Made by a program: the position numbers and the translations under genes. A DNA stretch of 64,000 nt, taken from the NCBI RefSeq assembly GCF_963259705.1, contig NC_081840.1, forward strand, positions 1,317,956 through 1,381,955, read 5' to 3'. This DNA is from Myotis daubentonii. Its lineage: Eukaryota; Chordata; Mammalia; Chiroptera; Vespertilionidae. The notes beneath the pieces were generated by a model. It did not search any database and was not told the DNA's origin. It saw only the letters and a list, made by a program, of their open reading frames with translations. Numbering within the stretch: the first letter of the stretch is position 1; each line of letters starts with the position of its first letter. Of the stretch, positions 35,433 through 49,090 are shown one piece after another.

Positions 35433-37640
35433 ATCAAAGGGAGGCATCAGGTTCTCATTGCCCGTGATTTTCTGTCTGTTTCGGCCAGAGACCCTCTCCT
35501 GCCTGGTCTGCTGGCAGAGCTCTGTGTACGGGAGCCCTGGTCTGGCTTTGCCCGCGGCTGGGGCTCCTGTGCCAGGGCTGCCTCTGGAGCAGTCCTTAGT
35601 CTGCCCTTGACTCCTGTGCCCTTGGAACTTGGACAGATGCAGGTTGCAGGCTGGTCATGGTGTCGCGCTCCTTCGGCGTACGTTCCCCTTCCTTCCGTTT
35701 CCTCATGATTAAGCTCGGGTTGTGTAACTTGGGCAGGTGACGCACACCTTCTCCGTCACGTGACTGATGACCTTCACTCGGGTGGCCGGGTTTAGGCTGT
35801 GTCTGCCAGGCTGCACGCGGAGCCGCTCGTCCCCTCAGGATGGGGCGGGTTTGGCCGGGATGTACGTTGTAACTGTCCCTTTCCGCACCAGCTTTTGCCT
35901 TCATTAGCTCACTGCCCTCACCTAGACTCCCGGGGTCCTTACCGGCCGTCGCTGTGACTGTCCGTCCTCACGTGGGTTCGCCATCTTCCTTTGAGCGCTC
36001 TCTTCTTTCGCACAGGCTCGCCCTGTGCTCCCTGACCCAGCTCTGACTGCGCGGAGCCCGGGTTTCTTTGCTGCAGCAGGTATTTCGAAACCACGATCTG
36101 ACACTGGATACGTTTGTTGTTGGGGTGTTGCTGCGTCGGGCTGCTCTGTGGGCAGAGCTGCGCTCTGTGGACACGGCATGTATGTCTGGTGTTCTGGCTC
36201 CCATACACTGACCCGTGAGTTCACGCCGGGGCCTCCAGGTCTCACCCAGCGCTCTAAGGTGGCCTCTCCCTCCTCCAAAATCCCTCTCTGACCCAGGAGC
36301 CTGGCTTCCAGGTCCTCCTGGTTCAGCCTCCTGTGTGCCCATCTCCACTTTCACCCTGTGCCCAGCACGGACGTCCTCACCCCAGCATCTCCCCTCTTGG
36401 GCTCCACCTAAAGGGGTGTTGAGGGGAGACGGGACCAGCGGAAGGAGAGGGACTTGGGGCTTTCTGCCCGCCCCCTCTTCCTTTGAGTGACAGCGAAGCG
36501 CTTTCTAGTGGTGGCTGATCCCAGTGTGGCGGCTCCCACGCTGGCGGGCCCGGCCTCAGCTGGTCCAGCCCAAGAAGCCCCACCGTGAGCTTGGAAACCC
36601 CAGTACCAGCAGCAGCCCAGAGCCCTCTGGGGGGTCAGAGGTCCAGCCCTCCCTGTGGTCCTTCCTGACTGGCTTCCTGCGCCTGCTCTCCGTGAGAAGT
36701 TAGGGGTCGGCGTCGCTTCTTAGGCCCCTGCTTCATAGTTCTGTACGTTAAAGTCTCTGTTCAAATGACCGGTGTGGCTTCTCTCTCTTGACCCTGCCCT
36801 GTCCAGACGGCAGGGTCAGCGTGGCTGTGTGGACACAGCTCACACCCTGTTGAAATGTCACTTCCTCGGCACCTCCGACGTCCTGTCGGCGGGAGCTCGT
36901 GGCCTCCGTGCTGAGTGGTCTGCCCGGGTTGGGCTTTCTGTCCCGGGTCCAGTAGCCCGTGGTGCGCACACAGGGCAGTGCTGCTGCTGCGGACCGATGG
37001 AGGCATTTCATGTTCTTGGGGAAGAGTGACTTTCCCCGGGGCTTGTCCTCCTGGCCCTCTTGGCGCCCCTGCCCACAGCTGCTTTTCCGCTGCCGAGCCT
37101 GCCGTTTCCCTGTCACGCGTGCATCTCAGGCGTGTGCCGTAGTCCTCCCTGCTATCGACGGGCCCCGGCACATCGCGCCGTCACTCAGGGAACGGGCACA
37201 GACAGGAAAAACGCAGCAGCGCCACATGCTGGCAGCGAGCAGGAGCCCCGATGACGTGCCGGCGGTTGAGGGTCCTCGATGTGGAAAGGTCAGAGGTGAA
37301 GAGCGCGGCATGTAGGCGGCAGCCGTGGCACAAGTGCTTGACTCCTGGGCCTCGGTTGTCACTGCGCATGGGTTCCTGCCGAGGGTCAGAGGGACCTTTG
37401 GCCCACTTTCTGGATGAGGAAGTTTCGTCACAGGATCCAGTGCCTTTTCTAGATGGTACGGCCACCATGGCGCCCTCAGGACCTGCCTCCCGCCTGCCTG
37501 AGCGGAAGCTGGCTTTCCCCTGGGCCCACAGCGGCGTGGCCTCTCCTGCCCGTGTGGCGGAATCAGGAGAATTGGGTAAAACACGTCAGACCACTTAATA
37601 CACATGGACGTTAAAACTGGAAGTTAAAATAAACACTCCA

Positions 37641-37862
37641 GCCCTGGCTGGTTTGGCTCAGTGGATAGAGTGTCGGCCTGCGGACTGAAGGGGTCCCGGG
37701 TTCGATTCCGGTCAAGGGCACATGCCCAGGTTGTGGGCTTGGTCCCTAGTAGAGGGCGTGCAGGAGGCAGCTGATCAGTGATTCTCTCTCATCATTGATG
37801 TTTCTATCTCTCCCTCTCCTTTCCTCTCTGAAATCAATAAAAATCTATTTAAAAACCTAAAA
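37641..37862 (+). mobile_element. Ves SINE, full length, 16-bp target duplication
   Basis: It begins gccctggctggtttggctca and ends aataaaaatctatttaaaa. Perfect direct repeats taaaataaacactcca lie at 37625-37640 and 37863-37878. A young, complete insertion. Confidence 0.96.
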
Positions 37863-38478
37863 TAAAATAAACACTCCACACTCCAACGTCCTCTAGCCAA
37901 CAGGTGAATAATGGGTTAACTATTTAAAAAGCCATTCAGCAAAAAAATAAGGTTGAATATCAGGTCTTCAAAGAGTTGACAACTTTCTAAATAAGGCTTA
38001 ATAATAAAATGACAAAGGAAAAAGGAATTAATTCATTTTTACTAAAAGTAATAAATTTTATACAATAAACATAGTACAATTAAGATGTAAAGCAGGAACA
38101 GAATGAAGGAGTGATGTTCGCAGCGCTTACGTTTGGGAGAGCCACAGTAAAGCACTGACGCTCACTGTCTAAGCAGGTGCAGGCGTGGCCGGTGAGCAGG
38201 CATGACTAGGCTCTGGCGCCGGGGAGGGCGATGGCCTTGGTGTGGGGACAGGACAGCTGACTCAGGAGGCAGTTTGGAGGGCAGGTCAGGAACCGTAAAA
38301 GGTGAGTGCCCTTTGGAGAGTCCTGGTGTTTCATTCTAAAAATTACTGAAGGTAGTAGAGCTCCGTGCCTGATCATGTTCATTGCATATTCTTCACCATA
38401 GCAAAATAATAATTTTGAGAATTAAATGTTCAGCCGATGTGTTTAATAGATACATGATTTTAAAATTGTTGGCGTGCC

Positions 38479-38677
38479 GCCCTAGCTGGTTTTGCTCAGT
38501 GGATAGAGCATCGGCCTGCGGACTGAGGGTCCTGGGTTAGATTCCAGTCAAGGGCACATGCCTGGGTTGCAGGCTCAATCCCCAGTAGGGGGCATGCAGG
38601 AGGCAACCAATGATTCTCTCTCATCATTGATGTTTCTCTCTCTCCCTTCCTCTCTGAAATCAATGAAAACATTAAAA
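38479..38677 (+). mobile_element. Ves SINE, 17-bp target duplication
   Basis: It starts gccctagctggttttgctca, and the B box is mutated (gggttagattcc). Flanks aaaattgttggcgtgcc (38462-38478) and aaaattgttggtgtgcc (38678-38694) differ at one base. Confidence 0.94.
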
Positions 38678-38708
38678 AAAATTGTTGGTGTGCCAACTTA
38701 TTGAAATA

Positions 38709-39050
38709 CTAGAGGCCCGGTACATGAAATTTGTGCACTTGAGGGGGAGGGGGTCCCCTCAGCCCAGCCTGCACCCTCTTGCAGTCTGGGAGCCCATGGG
38801 GGATGTCTGACTGATGGCCTAAGCTGTCAGTTGGACACCCTTAGTGCTGCAGAGGTGGGAGAGGCTCTCACCACCGCCGCTGCACTTGCCAGCCATGAAC
38901 CCAGCTTCCGGCTGAGCAGTGCCCTCCCCCTCTCCCCCCATGGTAGTACACAGACCACCAGGGGGCAGCTCCTGGTGGTCAGTGTGCGTCATAATGACTG
39001 GTCGTTCCGCCATTCGGTCAGTTTGCATATTAGCCTTTTATTACATAGGA
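38709..39050 (-). mobile_element. HeliBat-type Helitron, complete ends, minus strand
   Basis: Both ends are present. The plus strand starts CTAG at 38709, followed by aggcccggtacatgaaatttg (hairpin), and closes tgcatattagccttttatta then cataGGA, giving TC as the 5' end on the minus strand. A at 38708 and T at 39051 fit insertion between A and T. No coding capacity. Confidence 0.9.
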
Positions 39051-41506
39051 TAGGATTATACATCCGTTAAAATGACAGTTGAGTAGACTAGAAATCTGAA
39101 AATATAAGAAGTAAAATAAAAGCAGGATACAAGTTGTGTCAACATTGAGTACGTCTGAGCAAGGACGGAGAGGGAGCGGGGCACGATGCAGAGGCTCGGG
39201 CTCAGTTACGGGGTCTTGGACTTCGCGTGTTGCCGCTTGGTTTGCACATTGAAAACCGCCCGCGAGCCCCAGGAGTCTGTGTTTGTGGGGTGTCGGCTGT
39301 AGTGTTGGGCCCCTGCCCGAGGAGCGTGCGGACGGCGACAGTGCTCATTCCTGGGCGGTGCTCCCTCCTTCCAGACGCGCTCTCGGGGGAAACAACGCGT
39401 CTGATTAATTGGGGGTGTTTTTCTTCACGGTAAAATGGGAGGTTCAGCCAAAAGGTACCACGGGGGGTGTGGTCTTCAGTGGCTGTTTAAACACATTTCC
39501 ACGCACAGTGTTGGGTTATTTCTGGTCATATTTGAAAGAAATAAAGATGAATCACAGACCTTGAAGTTCGAGCACAGGGTTTTTCTACCCTGGCCTTAAA
39601 CTAAGAACTCAGGGCCTGTGTTCCCTTTCCTGTCTCTGTGCGATGGCACTTGCAGCCGGGGCAGCAGTTCACTGCCCATGGCACCGAGAGCCTCCTGGGC
39701 GCTGGCAGTGAGCCAGGGGATGCACCTTCCTGGTCCTAGGCAACTGTTTAAGGAGAAAGAGTAGCGAGTTAGGTTGGTAATGAGTAGGGAGCTCAGCTAG
39801 CCGGGATGTCAGGGGGCAGGGCTGCTTTGGAGACAAGGCAGATGTCGGGGTAAGAAACAACAGAAAGAGCCCTGCCCTCTGCCCAGTTTCCCCCAGTGGG
39901 AGTGTCTGCAGGACGGCAGTCATGGGGCCCTGAGGAAGCAGGACAAACAGGAAAGCTGGCATAAGACGTACGGATGTAGGCCTGAAGGTGGAATCGGAGC
40001 AGGTGTAGGAGAGGGGATGCTAGACGGGGTGGGATGGGCGGGGTCTGGAGGCCAGGCCTGTGGCTTCCGGTCCAGCTCTGCCACCTGCTCTGTGTTCCTG
40101 GAAGGAAGTCATAGACGCTGGAGCAGTTTCCTGGGCGACTGTCACAGGCGAGCGCCACCTGGGGGTCCGGAGGACAGAGATGAAGACGCTGTAAGCTCGA
40201 GAGCAGCTCCCTGGAGCTCCGGTCGGGGGAGTGCTGAGCGCCTTCTGAAAGCTCCAGGGAGGGCGCTTCCTGTCTCCCAGCTTCGGGGCAGCGTGTGGGC
40301 ACGATTGTCCTCCACGTTCTCAGCTCTTCTAGAGTCATTCACGGGAGACGGGTTAACGGGAGAAAATGTCCTGGGTTACTACGGAGGTCCACGTGTGGGT
40401 GCCAGCCTGAGACCCCAAGCTGCCTTGGGCAGAGGCTTAGGTGCCCTTCTGACTAAGGAGAGGAGGCCGGGGTCTGGGGCTTCCGGGGGAAGCAGGGAGT
40501 TCACGGGCAGAGGAGAAAGAGCAAACTGGCGCCCACATTCCAGCTGGGCCAGGAGCAGGGGCACGGACAACAGACGCCGGGCCAGCTTCCCCGGGCCCAC
40601 GCACTCCTGTCAGTGCCCAGGGGTGCCCTTCCTTTAAGCAGGGTTCTGCCTGGATTCCTGAGGCAGGTAATGGGGGAGGGCCAGGGACTCTCTGAGTCTT
40701 TTGCTTCTTACAAACCAGCTTGAAGTCAGCTTCCCAAAAGGCATATTGCAGGATGGCCAGCCTGTGGTCCCCCGGCAGCCATCCCTGCTCCTGGGCCTGC
40801 ACCGGCGCCGTTCCGGGCCACGCCTCCCTCTGCGGCCCCTTTCCCTCTCGCTGGAGGGACGGCATTAGTGCTGGCTTCAGGGCTCTGCCCATGCCTCTGT
40901 GTCCTCATCTCAACCCGAGTGCATCTGCACGGCCCACTTCCAAACAAGCAGCCGGGGGACACGATTTGGGGGTCGCTGTTAGCTAGCGCGTGTGCCAAGA
41001 AGCCTGGCTCCCTCTCCTCCTCCCCATAGGAAGGGTAATAATGGAATTAATCTCAGAGAGGCTGTGCGGATACAGGAGCCAGCGTGGAGTGGGGTTCCTA
41101 TGGGAGGAGCCATGCGAGTGTCAAGCCCCGTCCCCTCCGTTTTCCGGGGGCACCTCCGTTGCTCCCTGGAGTCCATCTTGTGCTCCCCCAGCTGCCCTGC
41201 AGGTGAGCTCAGAGCTCACTCACCCGGAGCACAGCAGTCGCCGCTGCTGCAGAACAGGCAGCACCATGCCCGCTGCCTGGGTGCCGCTGGCAGCTGGGTC
41301 TTACCTCCCACGACGTGCCAGGCCTCTGCTGTGAGGGTCTTTGTCGTAACAGGTGTAGCTGTGTAGGTGCTGATGACAAACATCCACGTTAACTTAGCAT
41401 AAAAGTACTTATTGAAAAGTGAACATTTTCCTATAAAAAGTCTAACTTTCTAGAATAACCCAATGGGTTGGTTTCAGACAGCATGCGTTTAGTCGACAGG
41501 CGTTAA

Positions 41507-41701
<195 letters not shown>

Positions 41702-43319
41702 TGAGGTAATTATTGGTAATCTTGGAGAGTGCTGGGACAGAAAGGTGGAATTAAGGGAAAAACAAAAATGAAAGCTTGTGACTGGTGAATTACCCTGGGC
41801 ATCGTTCTGGCCAAAATAGTTTCTTACAGACCAATAAGGTTTTAAAAATCCACTTGTTAATTTTCTTCGAAATGCATAGAGAGTGAAATATGGTCGTTCT
41901 CATTACTTGTGGCTGCTGCCACCAGTCCGTGCCGGCCACGAGTCCCCTGCCTGGCACCAGGAGAGGGCAGCTTGTCCAGCGCGGGCCGCCTCCCTGCCCT
42001 GGGCGGGTGGTGGCCTCTGCAGGTGGCGCGCTCCTCCCAGGCTCGCACAGCCCCGCTGTCAGAGATCAGCTGGCTTACAGTGAGCCACCTTCAGAGCGCC
42101 TCTCACTGGAGCGCATCGTCCTGTGCTCGGGTTTCAGCTGCCGCGTCCTGAGGCCTGTGTGGGGGAGCCCTCCGGGCGGGCGAGAGCAGACGTGTGGTGG
42201 CGTTGGCCGTGCAGGCGTTCTGGGCTGTGCCCTCGGAAAGGAAGCAAACAGCAGTTTCACCGGCAAGGTCTCGCCTGTGGAATCTCTCGTGACTTCTGAG
42301 TTAGAGCAGGGCCTGGCATCTGCCTTAGGGAACGTCTCACTGCTGCCCATTCTTCTGCCACAGACACGGGGGCTACCCGTGGAGCTCACAGGCCCTGCAA
42401 AAAGCCTGCCAGGCTGGCAGCCGTGTGCTGACCGTCTTGTCTTCCTTGGAAACTGCCCTGGCCTCTGACCAGCCCCCAGCCCTCTGACAGGCCGCATTCC
42501 TGTCCCTCATACCCCCCCCCCCCCAGCCCTGCCTTCCAGCCCCTCTTCTCCATCCCTCATCCCTGAGAGTCAGTCTCCCCTAGGCCTGGGGGCAGGGGAG
42601 GCAGCACCACAGGGGGCTGCTTGGGGGCAGCCTTGTCCTCTGGGATGGCCGCTCCTCCCAGGCCCGCCCCAGGCTGACCCGATCTCCAGGGTCACCTCAG
42701 AACCCAGGGATCCAGGGTCCTCAGCCAAATTCAACTCACTGTGGCTAGGAGGGGGCAGGGAGGGTCCTCTGGTTTTGATGCTGAGGTACAAGGACACACA
42801 AATGCCCAGATCTAGGTGACACTGGGAGTGTGGCAGCGTGTGCACCCCGGTTGGAAGACAGCATTTCTCTCCCCTAGAAGGTTCCCTCCTGTTGCTTTTC
42901 AGACCCCCCCTCCTGTGAGCCCCACGGGCCCCCAGGCAGCATCTGTCCTGGTTGCCACCAACAAGGAACTTAGTTTAAAGGAACCACAGGAAAGACTGAG
43001 TTCTGCACAGAAATAGCAAATCTCTGAGCTGTAGGTAGTTGGGTAAGGCATGGTTTTTGTTGTTTAGTGAGAAGAGAGAGAAAGCCTGTTGAAATCAAGC
43101 CTGACTCAGCTCAGTCTATACTTACACCGACTGTCGGCCTTGTCCCAGGAGCCGTGCCAGGCTCGGGCTGTGCAGTGAGCAAGGCCCGGGCCCTGCACAG
43201 CTCTGCAGCCACCTGTCCCCGACAGAGGGGCCCGGAGGGGCGGGGAGAGACCGCGCCAGAGAGCGGTCCCTCCAGGAGGGAAGGGAAGGACGAGCGAACG
43301 CTGCCGTGCCGCTTGTTTG

Positions 43320-43542
43320 TAGTGACTTTTATTGGTTTTTGAAATTATTTCAGAGAGGAAGGGAGAGGGGGAGGGAGAGAGAAACATCAGTGATGACAGA
43401 GAATCATGGATCGGCTGCCTCCTGCACACCCCCTACTGGGGATCGAGCCTGCAACCCTGGCATGTGCCCTGACTTTGGACTTGAACCATGACCTCTTGGT
43501 TCATGGGTTGATGCTCAGCCACTGAGCCACACCGGCTGAGCT
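43320..43542 (-). mobile_element. Ves-type SINE, older subfamily, minus strand
   Basis: Reads cttttattggtttttgaaat, the gagaggaagggagaggg box, gcctcctgcacaccccctac and a head with atgctcagccactgagccac. The dispersed changes suggest age. Confidence 0.83.
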
Positions 43543-44862
43543 CTAGTTCTTTTTAGTGCTCTTTTTTGCCAAAGAACTTGATACAAAATGGTTCTGAGTT
43601 TCAAGGAAGGTAACAACGATCACTTGCCACTTTCCTTCAAATTAAGAGAAGCACGTCCTTGCCCAGGCCTTTGCGGAAGCCCGCGGGCTCTCTCCTTTCC
43701 TTTGCCCCCTCTCAGCTTTGCCACCTTCTCTGGACGCACCCCCTCCACCCCCACTTCAACCCCCAGTCAGCCTCCCTGGCCCCGAGGCCTGCGCTCCACA
43801 CCAGCACTCCACACCTACTCCTCCCACCACCCGGCACTCTGTCCCGTCGGGGGCCCTGTGCCTGCTCCCATGCTCCCTGCCAGCGCCGGGACCTCGGATT
43901 GTGTGGACAGTCTTACTGAGCCCCCGTTGCTGTTCTGGAGCATCCTCGTAACCACGCACCTGGAATGGGCCCAGCTTCCGCTTTCTGTCTTTGATGGCGC
44001 CGGGTGGACCACAGAAACGGGGCCGCTCCTTACCGGTGTTGGGATCAGAAGGCTCTTCGCCTGTGCTTCTGATCGGATTATTCTTTCCTAAGGACGAGCC
44101 GGGGCGCGCCAGGGCGTTCATGTGGGCTTCCCACCATCAGGCCCGGGAGGTGACATTGGATGGTGCCCGTCATTTAACATAGGTTTCAGAAGCAGGCCCC
44201 TGGGGTGAGAGGGAGAGTTGGGGAGCCCGAACTGAGAGCGAGCGGGCAGGTGCTTGGGGCATGTTGGCTCTTGGGAGACCTTGGCGATGCGTGGCGTGTG
44301 CTGGTTAGAGAGCAAGGAAGCTGGTAATGAGGGACTCTGCTTGACACCTGCTGTGGGCTGCCTGCCACTCGCAGCAAAAAGGTCTGCTTGCTCTCACAGA
44401 AGTTAGTCACTGTCAATACGCAGCTTATGGCCTTGTGATGGAGACTTGGGCCAATGAACGATCCATTAATGTCAGGTAGAAAGTGCCATGCGATGGCACA
44501 GACCTCACATCAGGTGCTGGTGGCGGTGGAAGAGCTCACTGGAGATTGGGCAGGGATCAGGAAGTCCCAGAGGGCTTCCTGGAAGAGGTGGCTGTGAGTT
44601 GTACTTTGAAGAATATAGCTGCAGCCAGCATGCCGAGCCTGACATGTGTCTAACACCGTCCTGAGCACATTGCATGAGATCTGAGAGGTGGGCCCCTGAG
44701 CATCCGTGGGCCTGTAAGCATGAGCTCGGGGATGGTGCACGTGGGCGCAGGGGCGAAGCTTGGGAGCCGGTGACGAATTTTTAGAGGTTTTTTATGAAAC
44801 TCTCCAGACACACCCCAAGTAGAGGACTCTATGCACCCAGTACTCAGCACTGCAGGGTTTTT

Positions 44863-45081
44863 AAAAATATATATATTTTATTGATTTTTTTACAGAGAGG
44901 AAGGGAAAGGGATAGAGAGTTAGAAACATTGATGAGCGAGAAACATCAATCAGCTGCCTCCTGCACTCCCCCTACTGGGGATGTGCCCACAGCCAAGGTA
45001 CATGCCCTTGACCAGAATCGAACCTGGGACCCTTAGGTCTGCAGGCGGACGCTGTATCCACTGAGCCAAACCGGTTAGGGC
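44863..45081 (-). mobile_element. Ves SINE, 17-bp perfect target duplication, minus strand
   Basis: A full copy ends gccaaaccggttagggc. Direct repeats agcactgcagggttttt occur at 44846-44862 and 45082-45098. It sits about 200 bp upstream of exon 3. Confidence 0.96.
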
Positions 45082-45249
45082 AGCACTGCAGGGTTTTTTT
45101 GCCTGAGGGGGTGTGATCGATCATTCAAGTTGCTGTGTGGCTCAGATCGAGTTTTGATGGTTAAAAGAGCAAGTCCTCATTTACATAGAACACTTTCCTT
45201 TTCTTAACACCTCTGTCCAGACAATTGATATCTCACTGTGAGTTTATGA

Positions 45250-45693
<444 letters not shown>

Positions 45694-47847
45694 TGAGTCT
45701 GGGCGGTGCTGGTTACTGTGAGGGCGAAGCACAGCTTTGCGGACTCTGTAGGCATCTATCTCGGTTCGGCTCCCCGTGCCAAAGGAGTGCTGGGATCTGG
45801 AGCCTTGTAAGTGCAGGCTGTTTCTGTCCCGTCAGCGGGGGAACGGAGGCTATCAGTAACCGTAGGCGACTGCTGCTTCGCAGTCCCATCCTCCTTCCTC
45901 CCCTGTGTCCTCCCTGCGGCAGCTGCTCACGCCCGCACCCTCTCCGCAGCCCCCGCTGAGGCAGGCGAGGCCACCCAGAGCCAGGCTTTTCTCTAGTGGC
46001 TCCGCTTCTGTCTCCACTGAGCCCCTCCTCCCCCAGCCCTCCACTGCCTCAGAGCCAAGGGCGCCTGCCAGGTAACGCAGGGCTCTGCCTTCTCCCGCCT
46101 GCCCAGCACCTGTCCAGGCCCTCTGACTCTGCCCCCCCAGTGAGCCCTGAGCGCCTGGTCCCTGCAGTCTTCTCTGCGCAGCTCGTGCATGCCACACCTG
46201 CTAGGCAAGCCCTTTGTGGGAGGCCCTCCCTCTGCAATCGGCTGTTCCCTGCTTTTGGAAATTCCTCTTTTGGTTTCTAGCCTCTCATCCTATTCCTGCA
46301 AACCCTCCGTGTGACTTTTGGTGGCCCTTTCCTCTTTTGTTCTGGAATTCTCTGCCCATGGTAGCTGCTGCCTTGGGCAGATAACGGAGCAGGCCACTGA
46401 CTTCCGTGGTTACTTCAGGTTGTCAGGGCGTGGTGGGTGGGCGGGCATCCTCGGCCCAGCATCCACGAGGGTTGCTCTCCCTCCTCCCCGCCCCCTCCCG
46501 TGTGTGGCACTTGTTGCTCAATAAGTGCCCGTGGGTTGACTGTGTTATGACGATCTTGCAGTCACCTGGGCTTGAAGGGCTGGTGGCCCATGACTCTGCC
46601 GCAGCCCTCTCCTTCCTCGCTGCACGGCAGCCTCCCTCCGCCCGTCCTCGCTCTGCTGGTCTGCACCTGCGCCCTCCGGCCCCTCGAGCCTCCCTCCCTC
46701 ATGTCACCACGGGCACCTGGGCAGTCGCAGGAACTCCTGTGGGGACGCAGTTCTTCATGGGGGAAGATGCGGCTGCCGTACATGGAAGTTCTGGGGGAGG
46801 AATGGGTGTTTGGGGGAAAGAAATAGCAGGAGCACATTCCGTTCAAGTGGTATTTCTACCTGAGGTGGCTTATGAAAGGCAGCTGAGCCTGTTTAGTAGC
46901 GCTCGTCATGTTAACCTCCGGAGTGTGTGTGTGTTTACATTTTGAAAGTTATATATGCCCCAAGGTTGTTCTCTCTGTTGTGCTAGTTAGCATACAGGTG
47001 TGTGAGGACGTGGTGTCATGGTGAGTGTGTGCGAGTAGGGATCGCTTGTTTAATTTGAACCTGGTGACACAGCAAGGAGTCAGTGGGACAGTTGCAAAGC
47101 AGTGTACGTTATAGCTCGTTGACCCTCTGGGTGTTAGTTTAGCTTTCTTGGTCATAAAAAATAAAAACTAAAAGCTGTTCAGAGAAAACAGAACTGCTGG
47201 CTAATACGTCTGTTCCCTGGATGGTCGCCGTGCTGGCCCCCAGGCTCAGCGGGACTTCACCGGGAATGGTGATGGTGGGTGCCGGCCGGCCGTCCGCTTG
47301 GAACTGTCCTGGGCCCAGCCGCCTTCCCCAGGCCCCGGGGCTGGGCGGGACTGGCTAGGGCGGACTGTGGGCCAGGCGTCCTCGTGTCTGCTTCCAATCA
47401 GTAGAGTCAGGACACATCCACCTCAGGATTCCTTTTAGCAAGAAAAGCTTTTTAAAGAAGTTGAGAAGAGAAAACGTGTAGAGAAAGCGCAATTGTAAAG
47501 GTCCTACTGAGACTTGGAGAGAACAGGTGCTCTGTCTAGCGCCTGCACCCAGGCCTCCATCAGGCCTTGTGTTTTTGCAAGTTTCACAGATAAGGAGCGA
47601 AAATCTTATGTTAAATACTCAATGAAGAGGAACTTGCATTGTAATTATGCTGAAGACCTGGTTACATGTTTTTTTAAAGCTCCCCTTTGCTCCCTGTCAG
47701 TTACTCCCGCTCACTGCTGTGAGTGTTCCTGACTTTTCTTTCCCCGTCGCCTGTCTCTGCCCCTCTCTGCAGCTGTCAGCTTGTTCTCTGTCTGTGGGTA
47801 TGTTTCTGTTCTGCTTATTTATTCACTGAGCACAGTACCCTCTAGGT

Positions 47848-48081
47848 CAGTGACGGCGAACCTTTTGAGCTTGGTGTGTCAGCATTTGAAAAACCCTAAC
47901 TTAACTTTGGTGCCGTGACACATATAGAAATTTTTTGATCTTTGCAACCACAGTAAAACAAAGACTTATATTTTTTATATTTATTTTATATATTTAAATG
48001 CCATTTAACAAAGAAGAATCAACCAAAAAAATGAGTTCGTGTGTCACCTCTGACACGTGTGTCACAGGCTCGCCATCACTG
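47848..48081. mobile_element. Non-autonomous hAT-like element, 234 bp, perfect duplication
   Basis: The ends are cagtgacggcgaacctttt and gctcgccatcactg, with 8-bp repeats ctctaggt at 47840-47847 and 48082-48089. Same family as 28133-28364, in the opposite orientation. Confidence 0.9.
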
Positions 48082-48222
48082 CTCTAGGTCCATCTGTGCT
48101 GTTGCAAATGGCAAGGTTCCGTTCTTCTCCAAGGCTGAGTAATAGTCCATTGCACGTGCCTGGCATCTTTATCCACTCGTCTGTTGATGGGCACTTGGGT
48201 TGTTTCCATATTTTCACCATCC

Positions 48223-48399
48223 TCCTATATAATAAAAGGCTGATATGCAAATTGTCCCCTCGGGAGTTCGACCGCTTGCTCTGATGTGTGCTGACCACCA
48301 GAGGGCGGCATGGAACGAAGGAAGGCCCCAATTGACTCTGATTGTCGGCCAGCCCTAGGGACCCTTCCCATGCACACATTTTGTGCACCAGGCCTCTAG
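48223..48399 (+). mobile_element. HeliBat-type Helitron, short, plus strand
   Basis: It begins tcctatataataaaaggctg and ends with the imperfect hairpin tgcacacattttgtgcacca and ggcctCTAG, followed by T. Its 177 bp join the two conserved ends with little between. It lies inside an L1. Confidence 0.9.
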
Positions 48400-48682
48400 T
48401 TGTAAGTAATGCTGTGGTGAACATAGGGGTGCATATATTGTTTTGAATGAGTGTATTTGGTTCTTTTTGGATAAATACTGAGAAGTGGAATTGCTGAGTC
48501 ATATGGCAGCTCTATTTTTCATTTTTTGAGGACTCTCTATACTGTTTTCCATAGTGGCTGCACCAATTTGCAATCCCAACAACAGTGAAAGAGGGTTTCC
48601 TTTTCTCCACATCGTTGCCTGTGGCTATTTCTAAATACAGATGCAACCTGTGTGTTAAAGCTCTTAAAAAACCCCAAAACTA

Positions 48683-48890
48683 GCCCTAACTGGTTTGGCT
48701 CAGTGGCTAGGCCTGCAGACTGAAGGGTCCCAGGTTCGATTCCAGTCAAGGGCATGTACCTTGGTTGTGGGTACATCCCCAGTAGGAGCTGTGCAGGAGG
48801 CAGCTGATCGATGTTTGTCTCTCATCGATGTTTCTAACTCTCTATCCCTCTCCCTTCCTCTCTGTAAAAAAATCAATAAAATATATTAAA
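48683..48890 (+). mobile_element. Ves SINE, plus strand (first of a tandem pair)
   Basis: A nearly complete copy with a short deletion in the head (cagtggctaggcctgcagac). Its tail aataaaatatattaaa runs straight into the next copy. The left target repeat is at 48668-48682. Confidence 0.92.
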
Positions 48891-49090
48891 AGCCCTAGCT
48901 GGTTTGGCTCACTGGATAGAGCGTCGGCCTGGGGACTAAAGGGTCCCAGGTTCGATTCCGGGTCAAGGGCATGTACCTTGGTTGCAGGCACATCCCCAGT
49001 AGAGGGTGTGCAGGAGGCAGCTGATCGATGCTTCTCTCTCATCGATGTTTCTAAAAAAAAAACAACAACAACAACAACAAAAAAACCTCC
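48891..49090 (+). mobile_element. Ves SINE, plus strand (second of a tandem pair)
   Basis: The head agccctagctggtttggctc follows the first copy with no spacer. The 3' pyrimidine box and AATAAA are missing; the tail is A-rich with (AAC)n. The right target repeat aaaaccccaaaacta (49091-49105) matches that before the first copy. Confidence 0.92.

Larger units (their letters stand above)
47740..48655 (-). mobile_element. L1 3' fragment, minus strand, with two nested insertions
   Basis: Recognisable L1 blocks include tctctgtctgtgggtatgtt, ctgttgcaaatggcaaggtt, ttgatgggcacttgggttgt, gtggaattgctgagtcatat and ccatagtggctgcaccaatt. A hAT element (47848-48081) and a Helitron (48223-48399) interrupt it. 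Confidence 0.78.
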
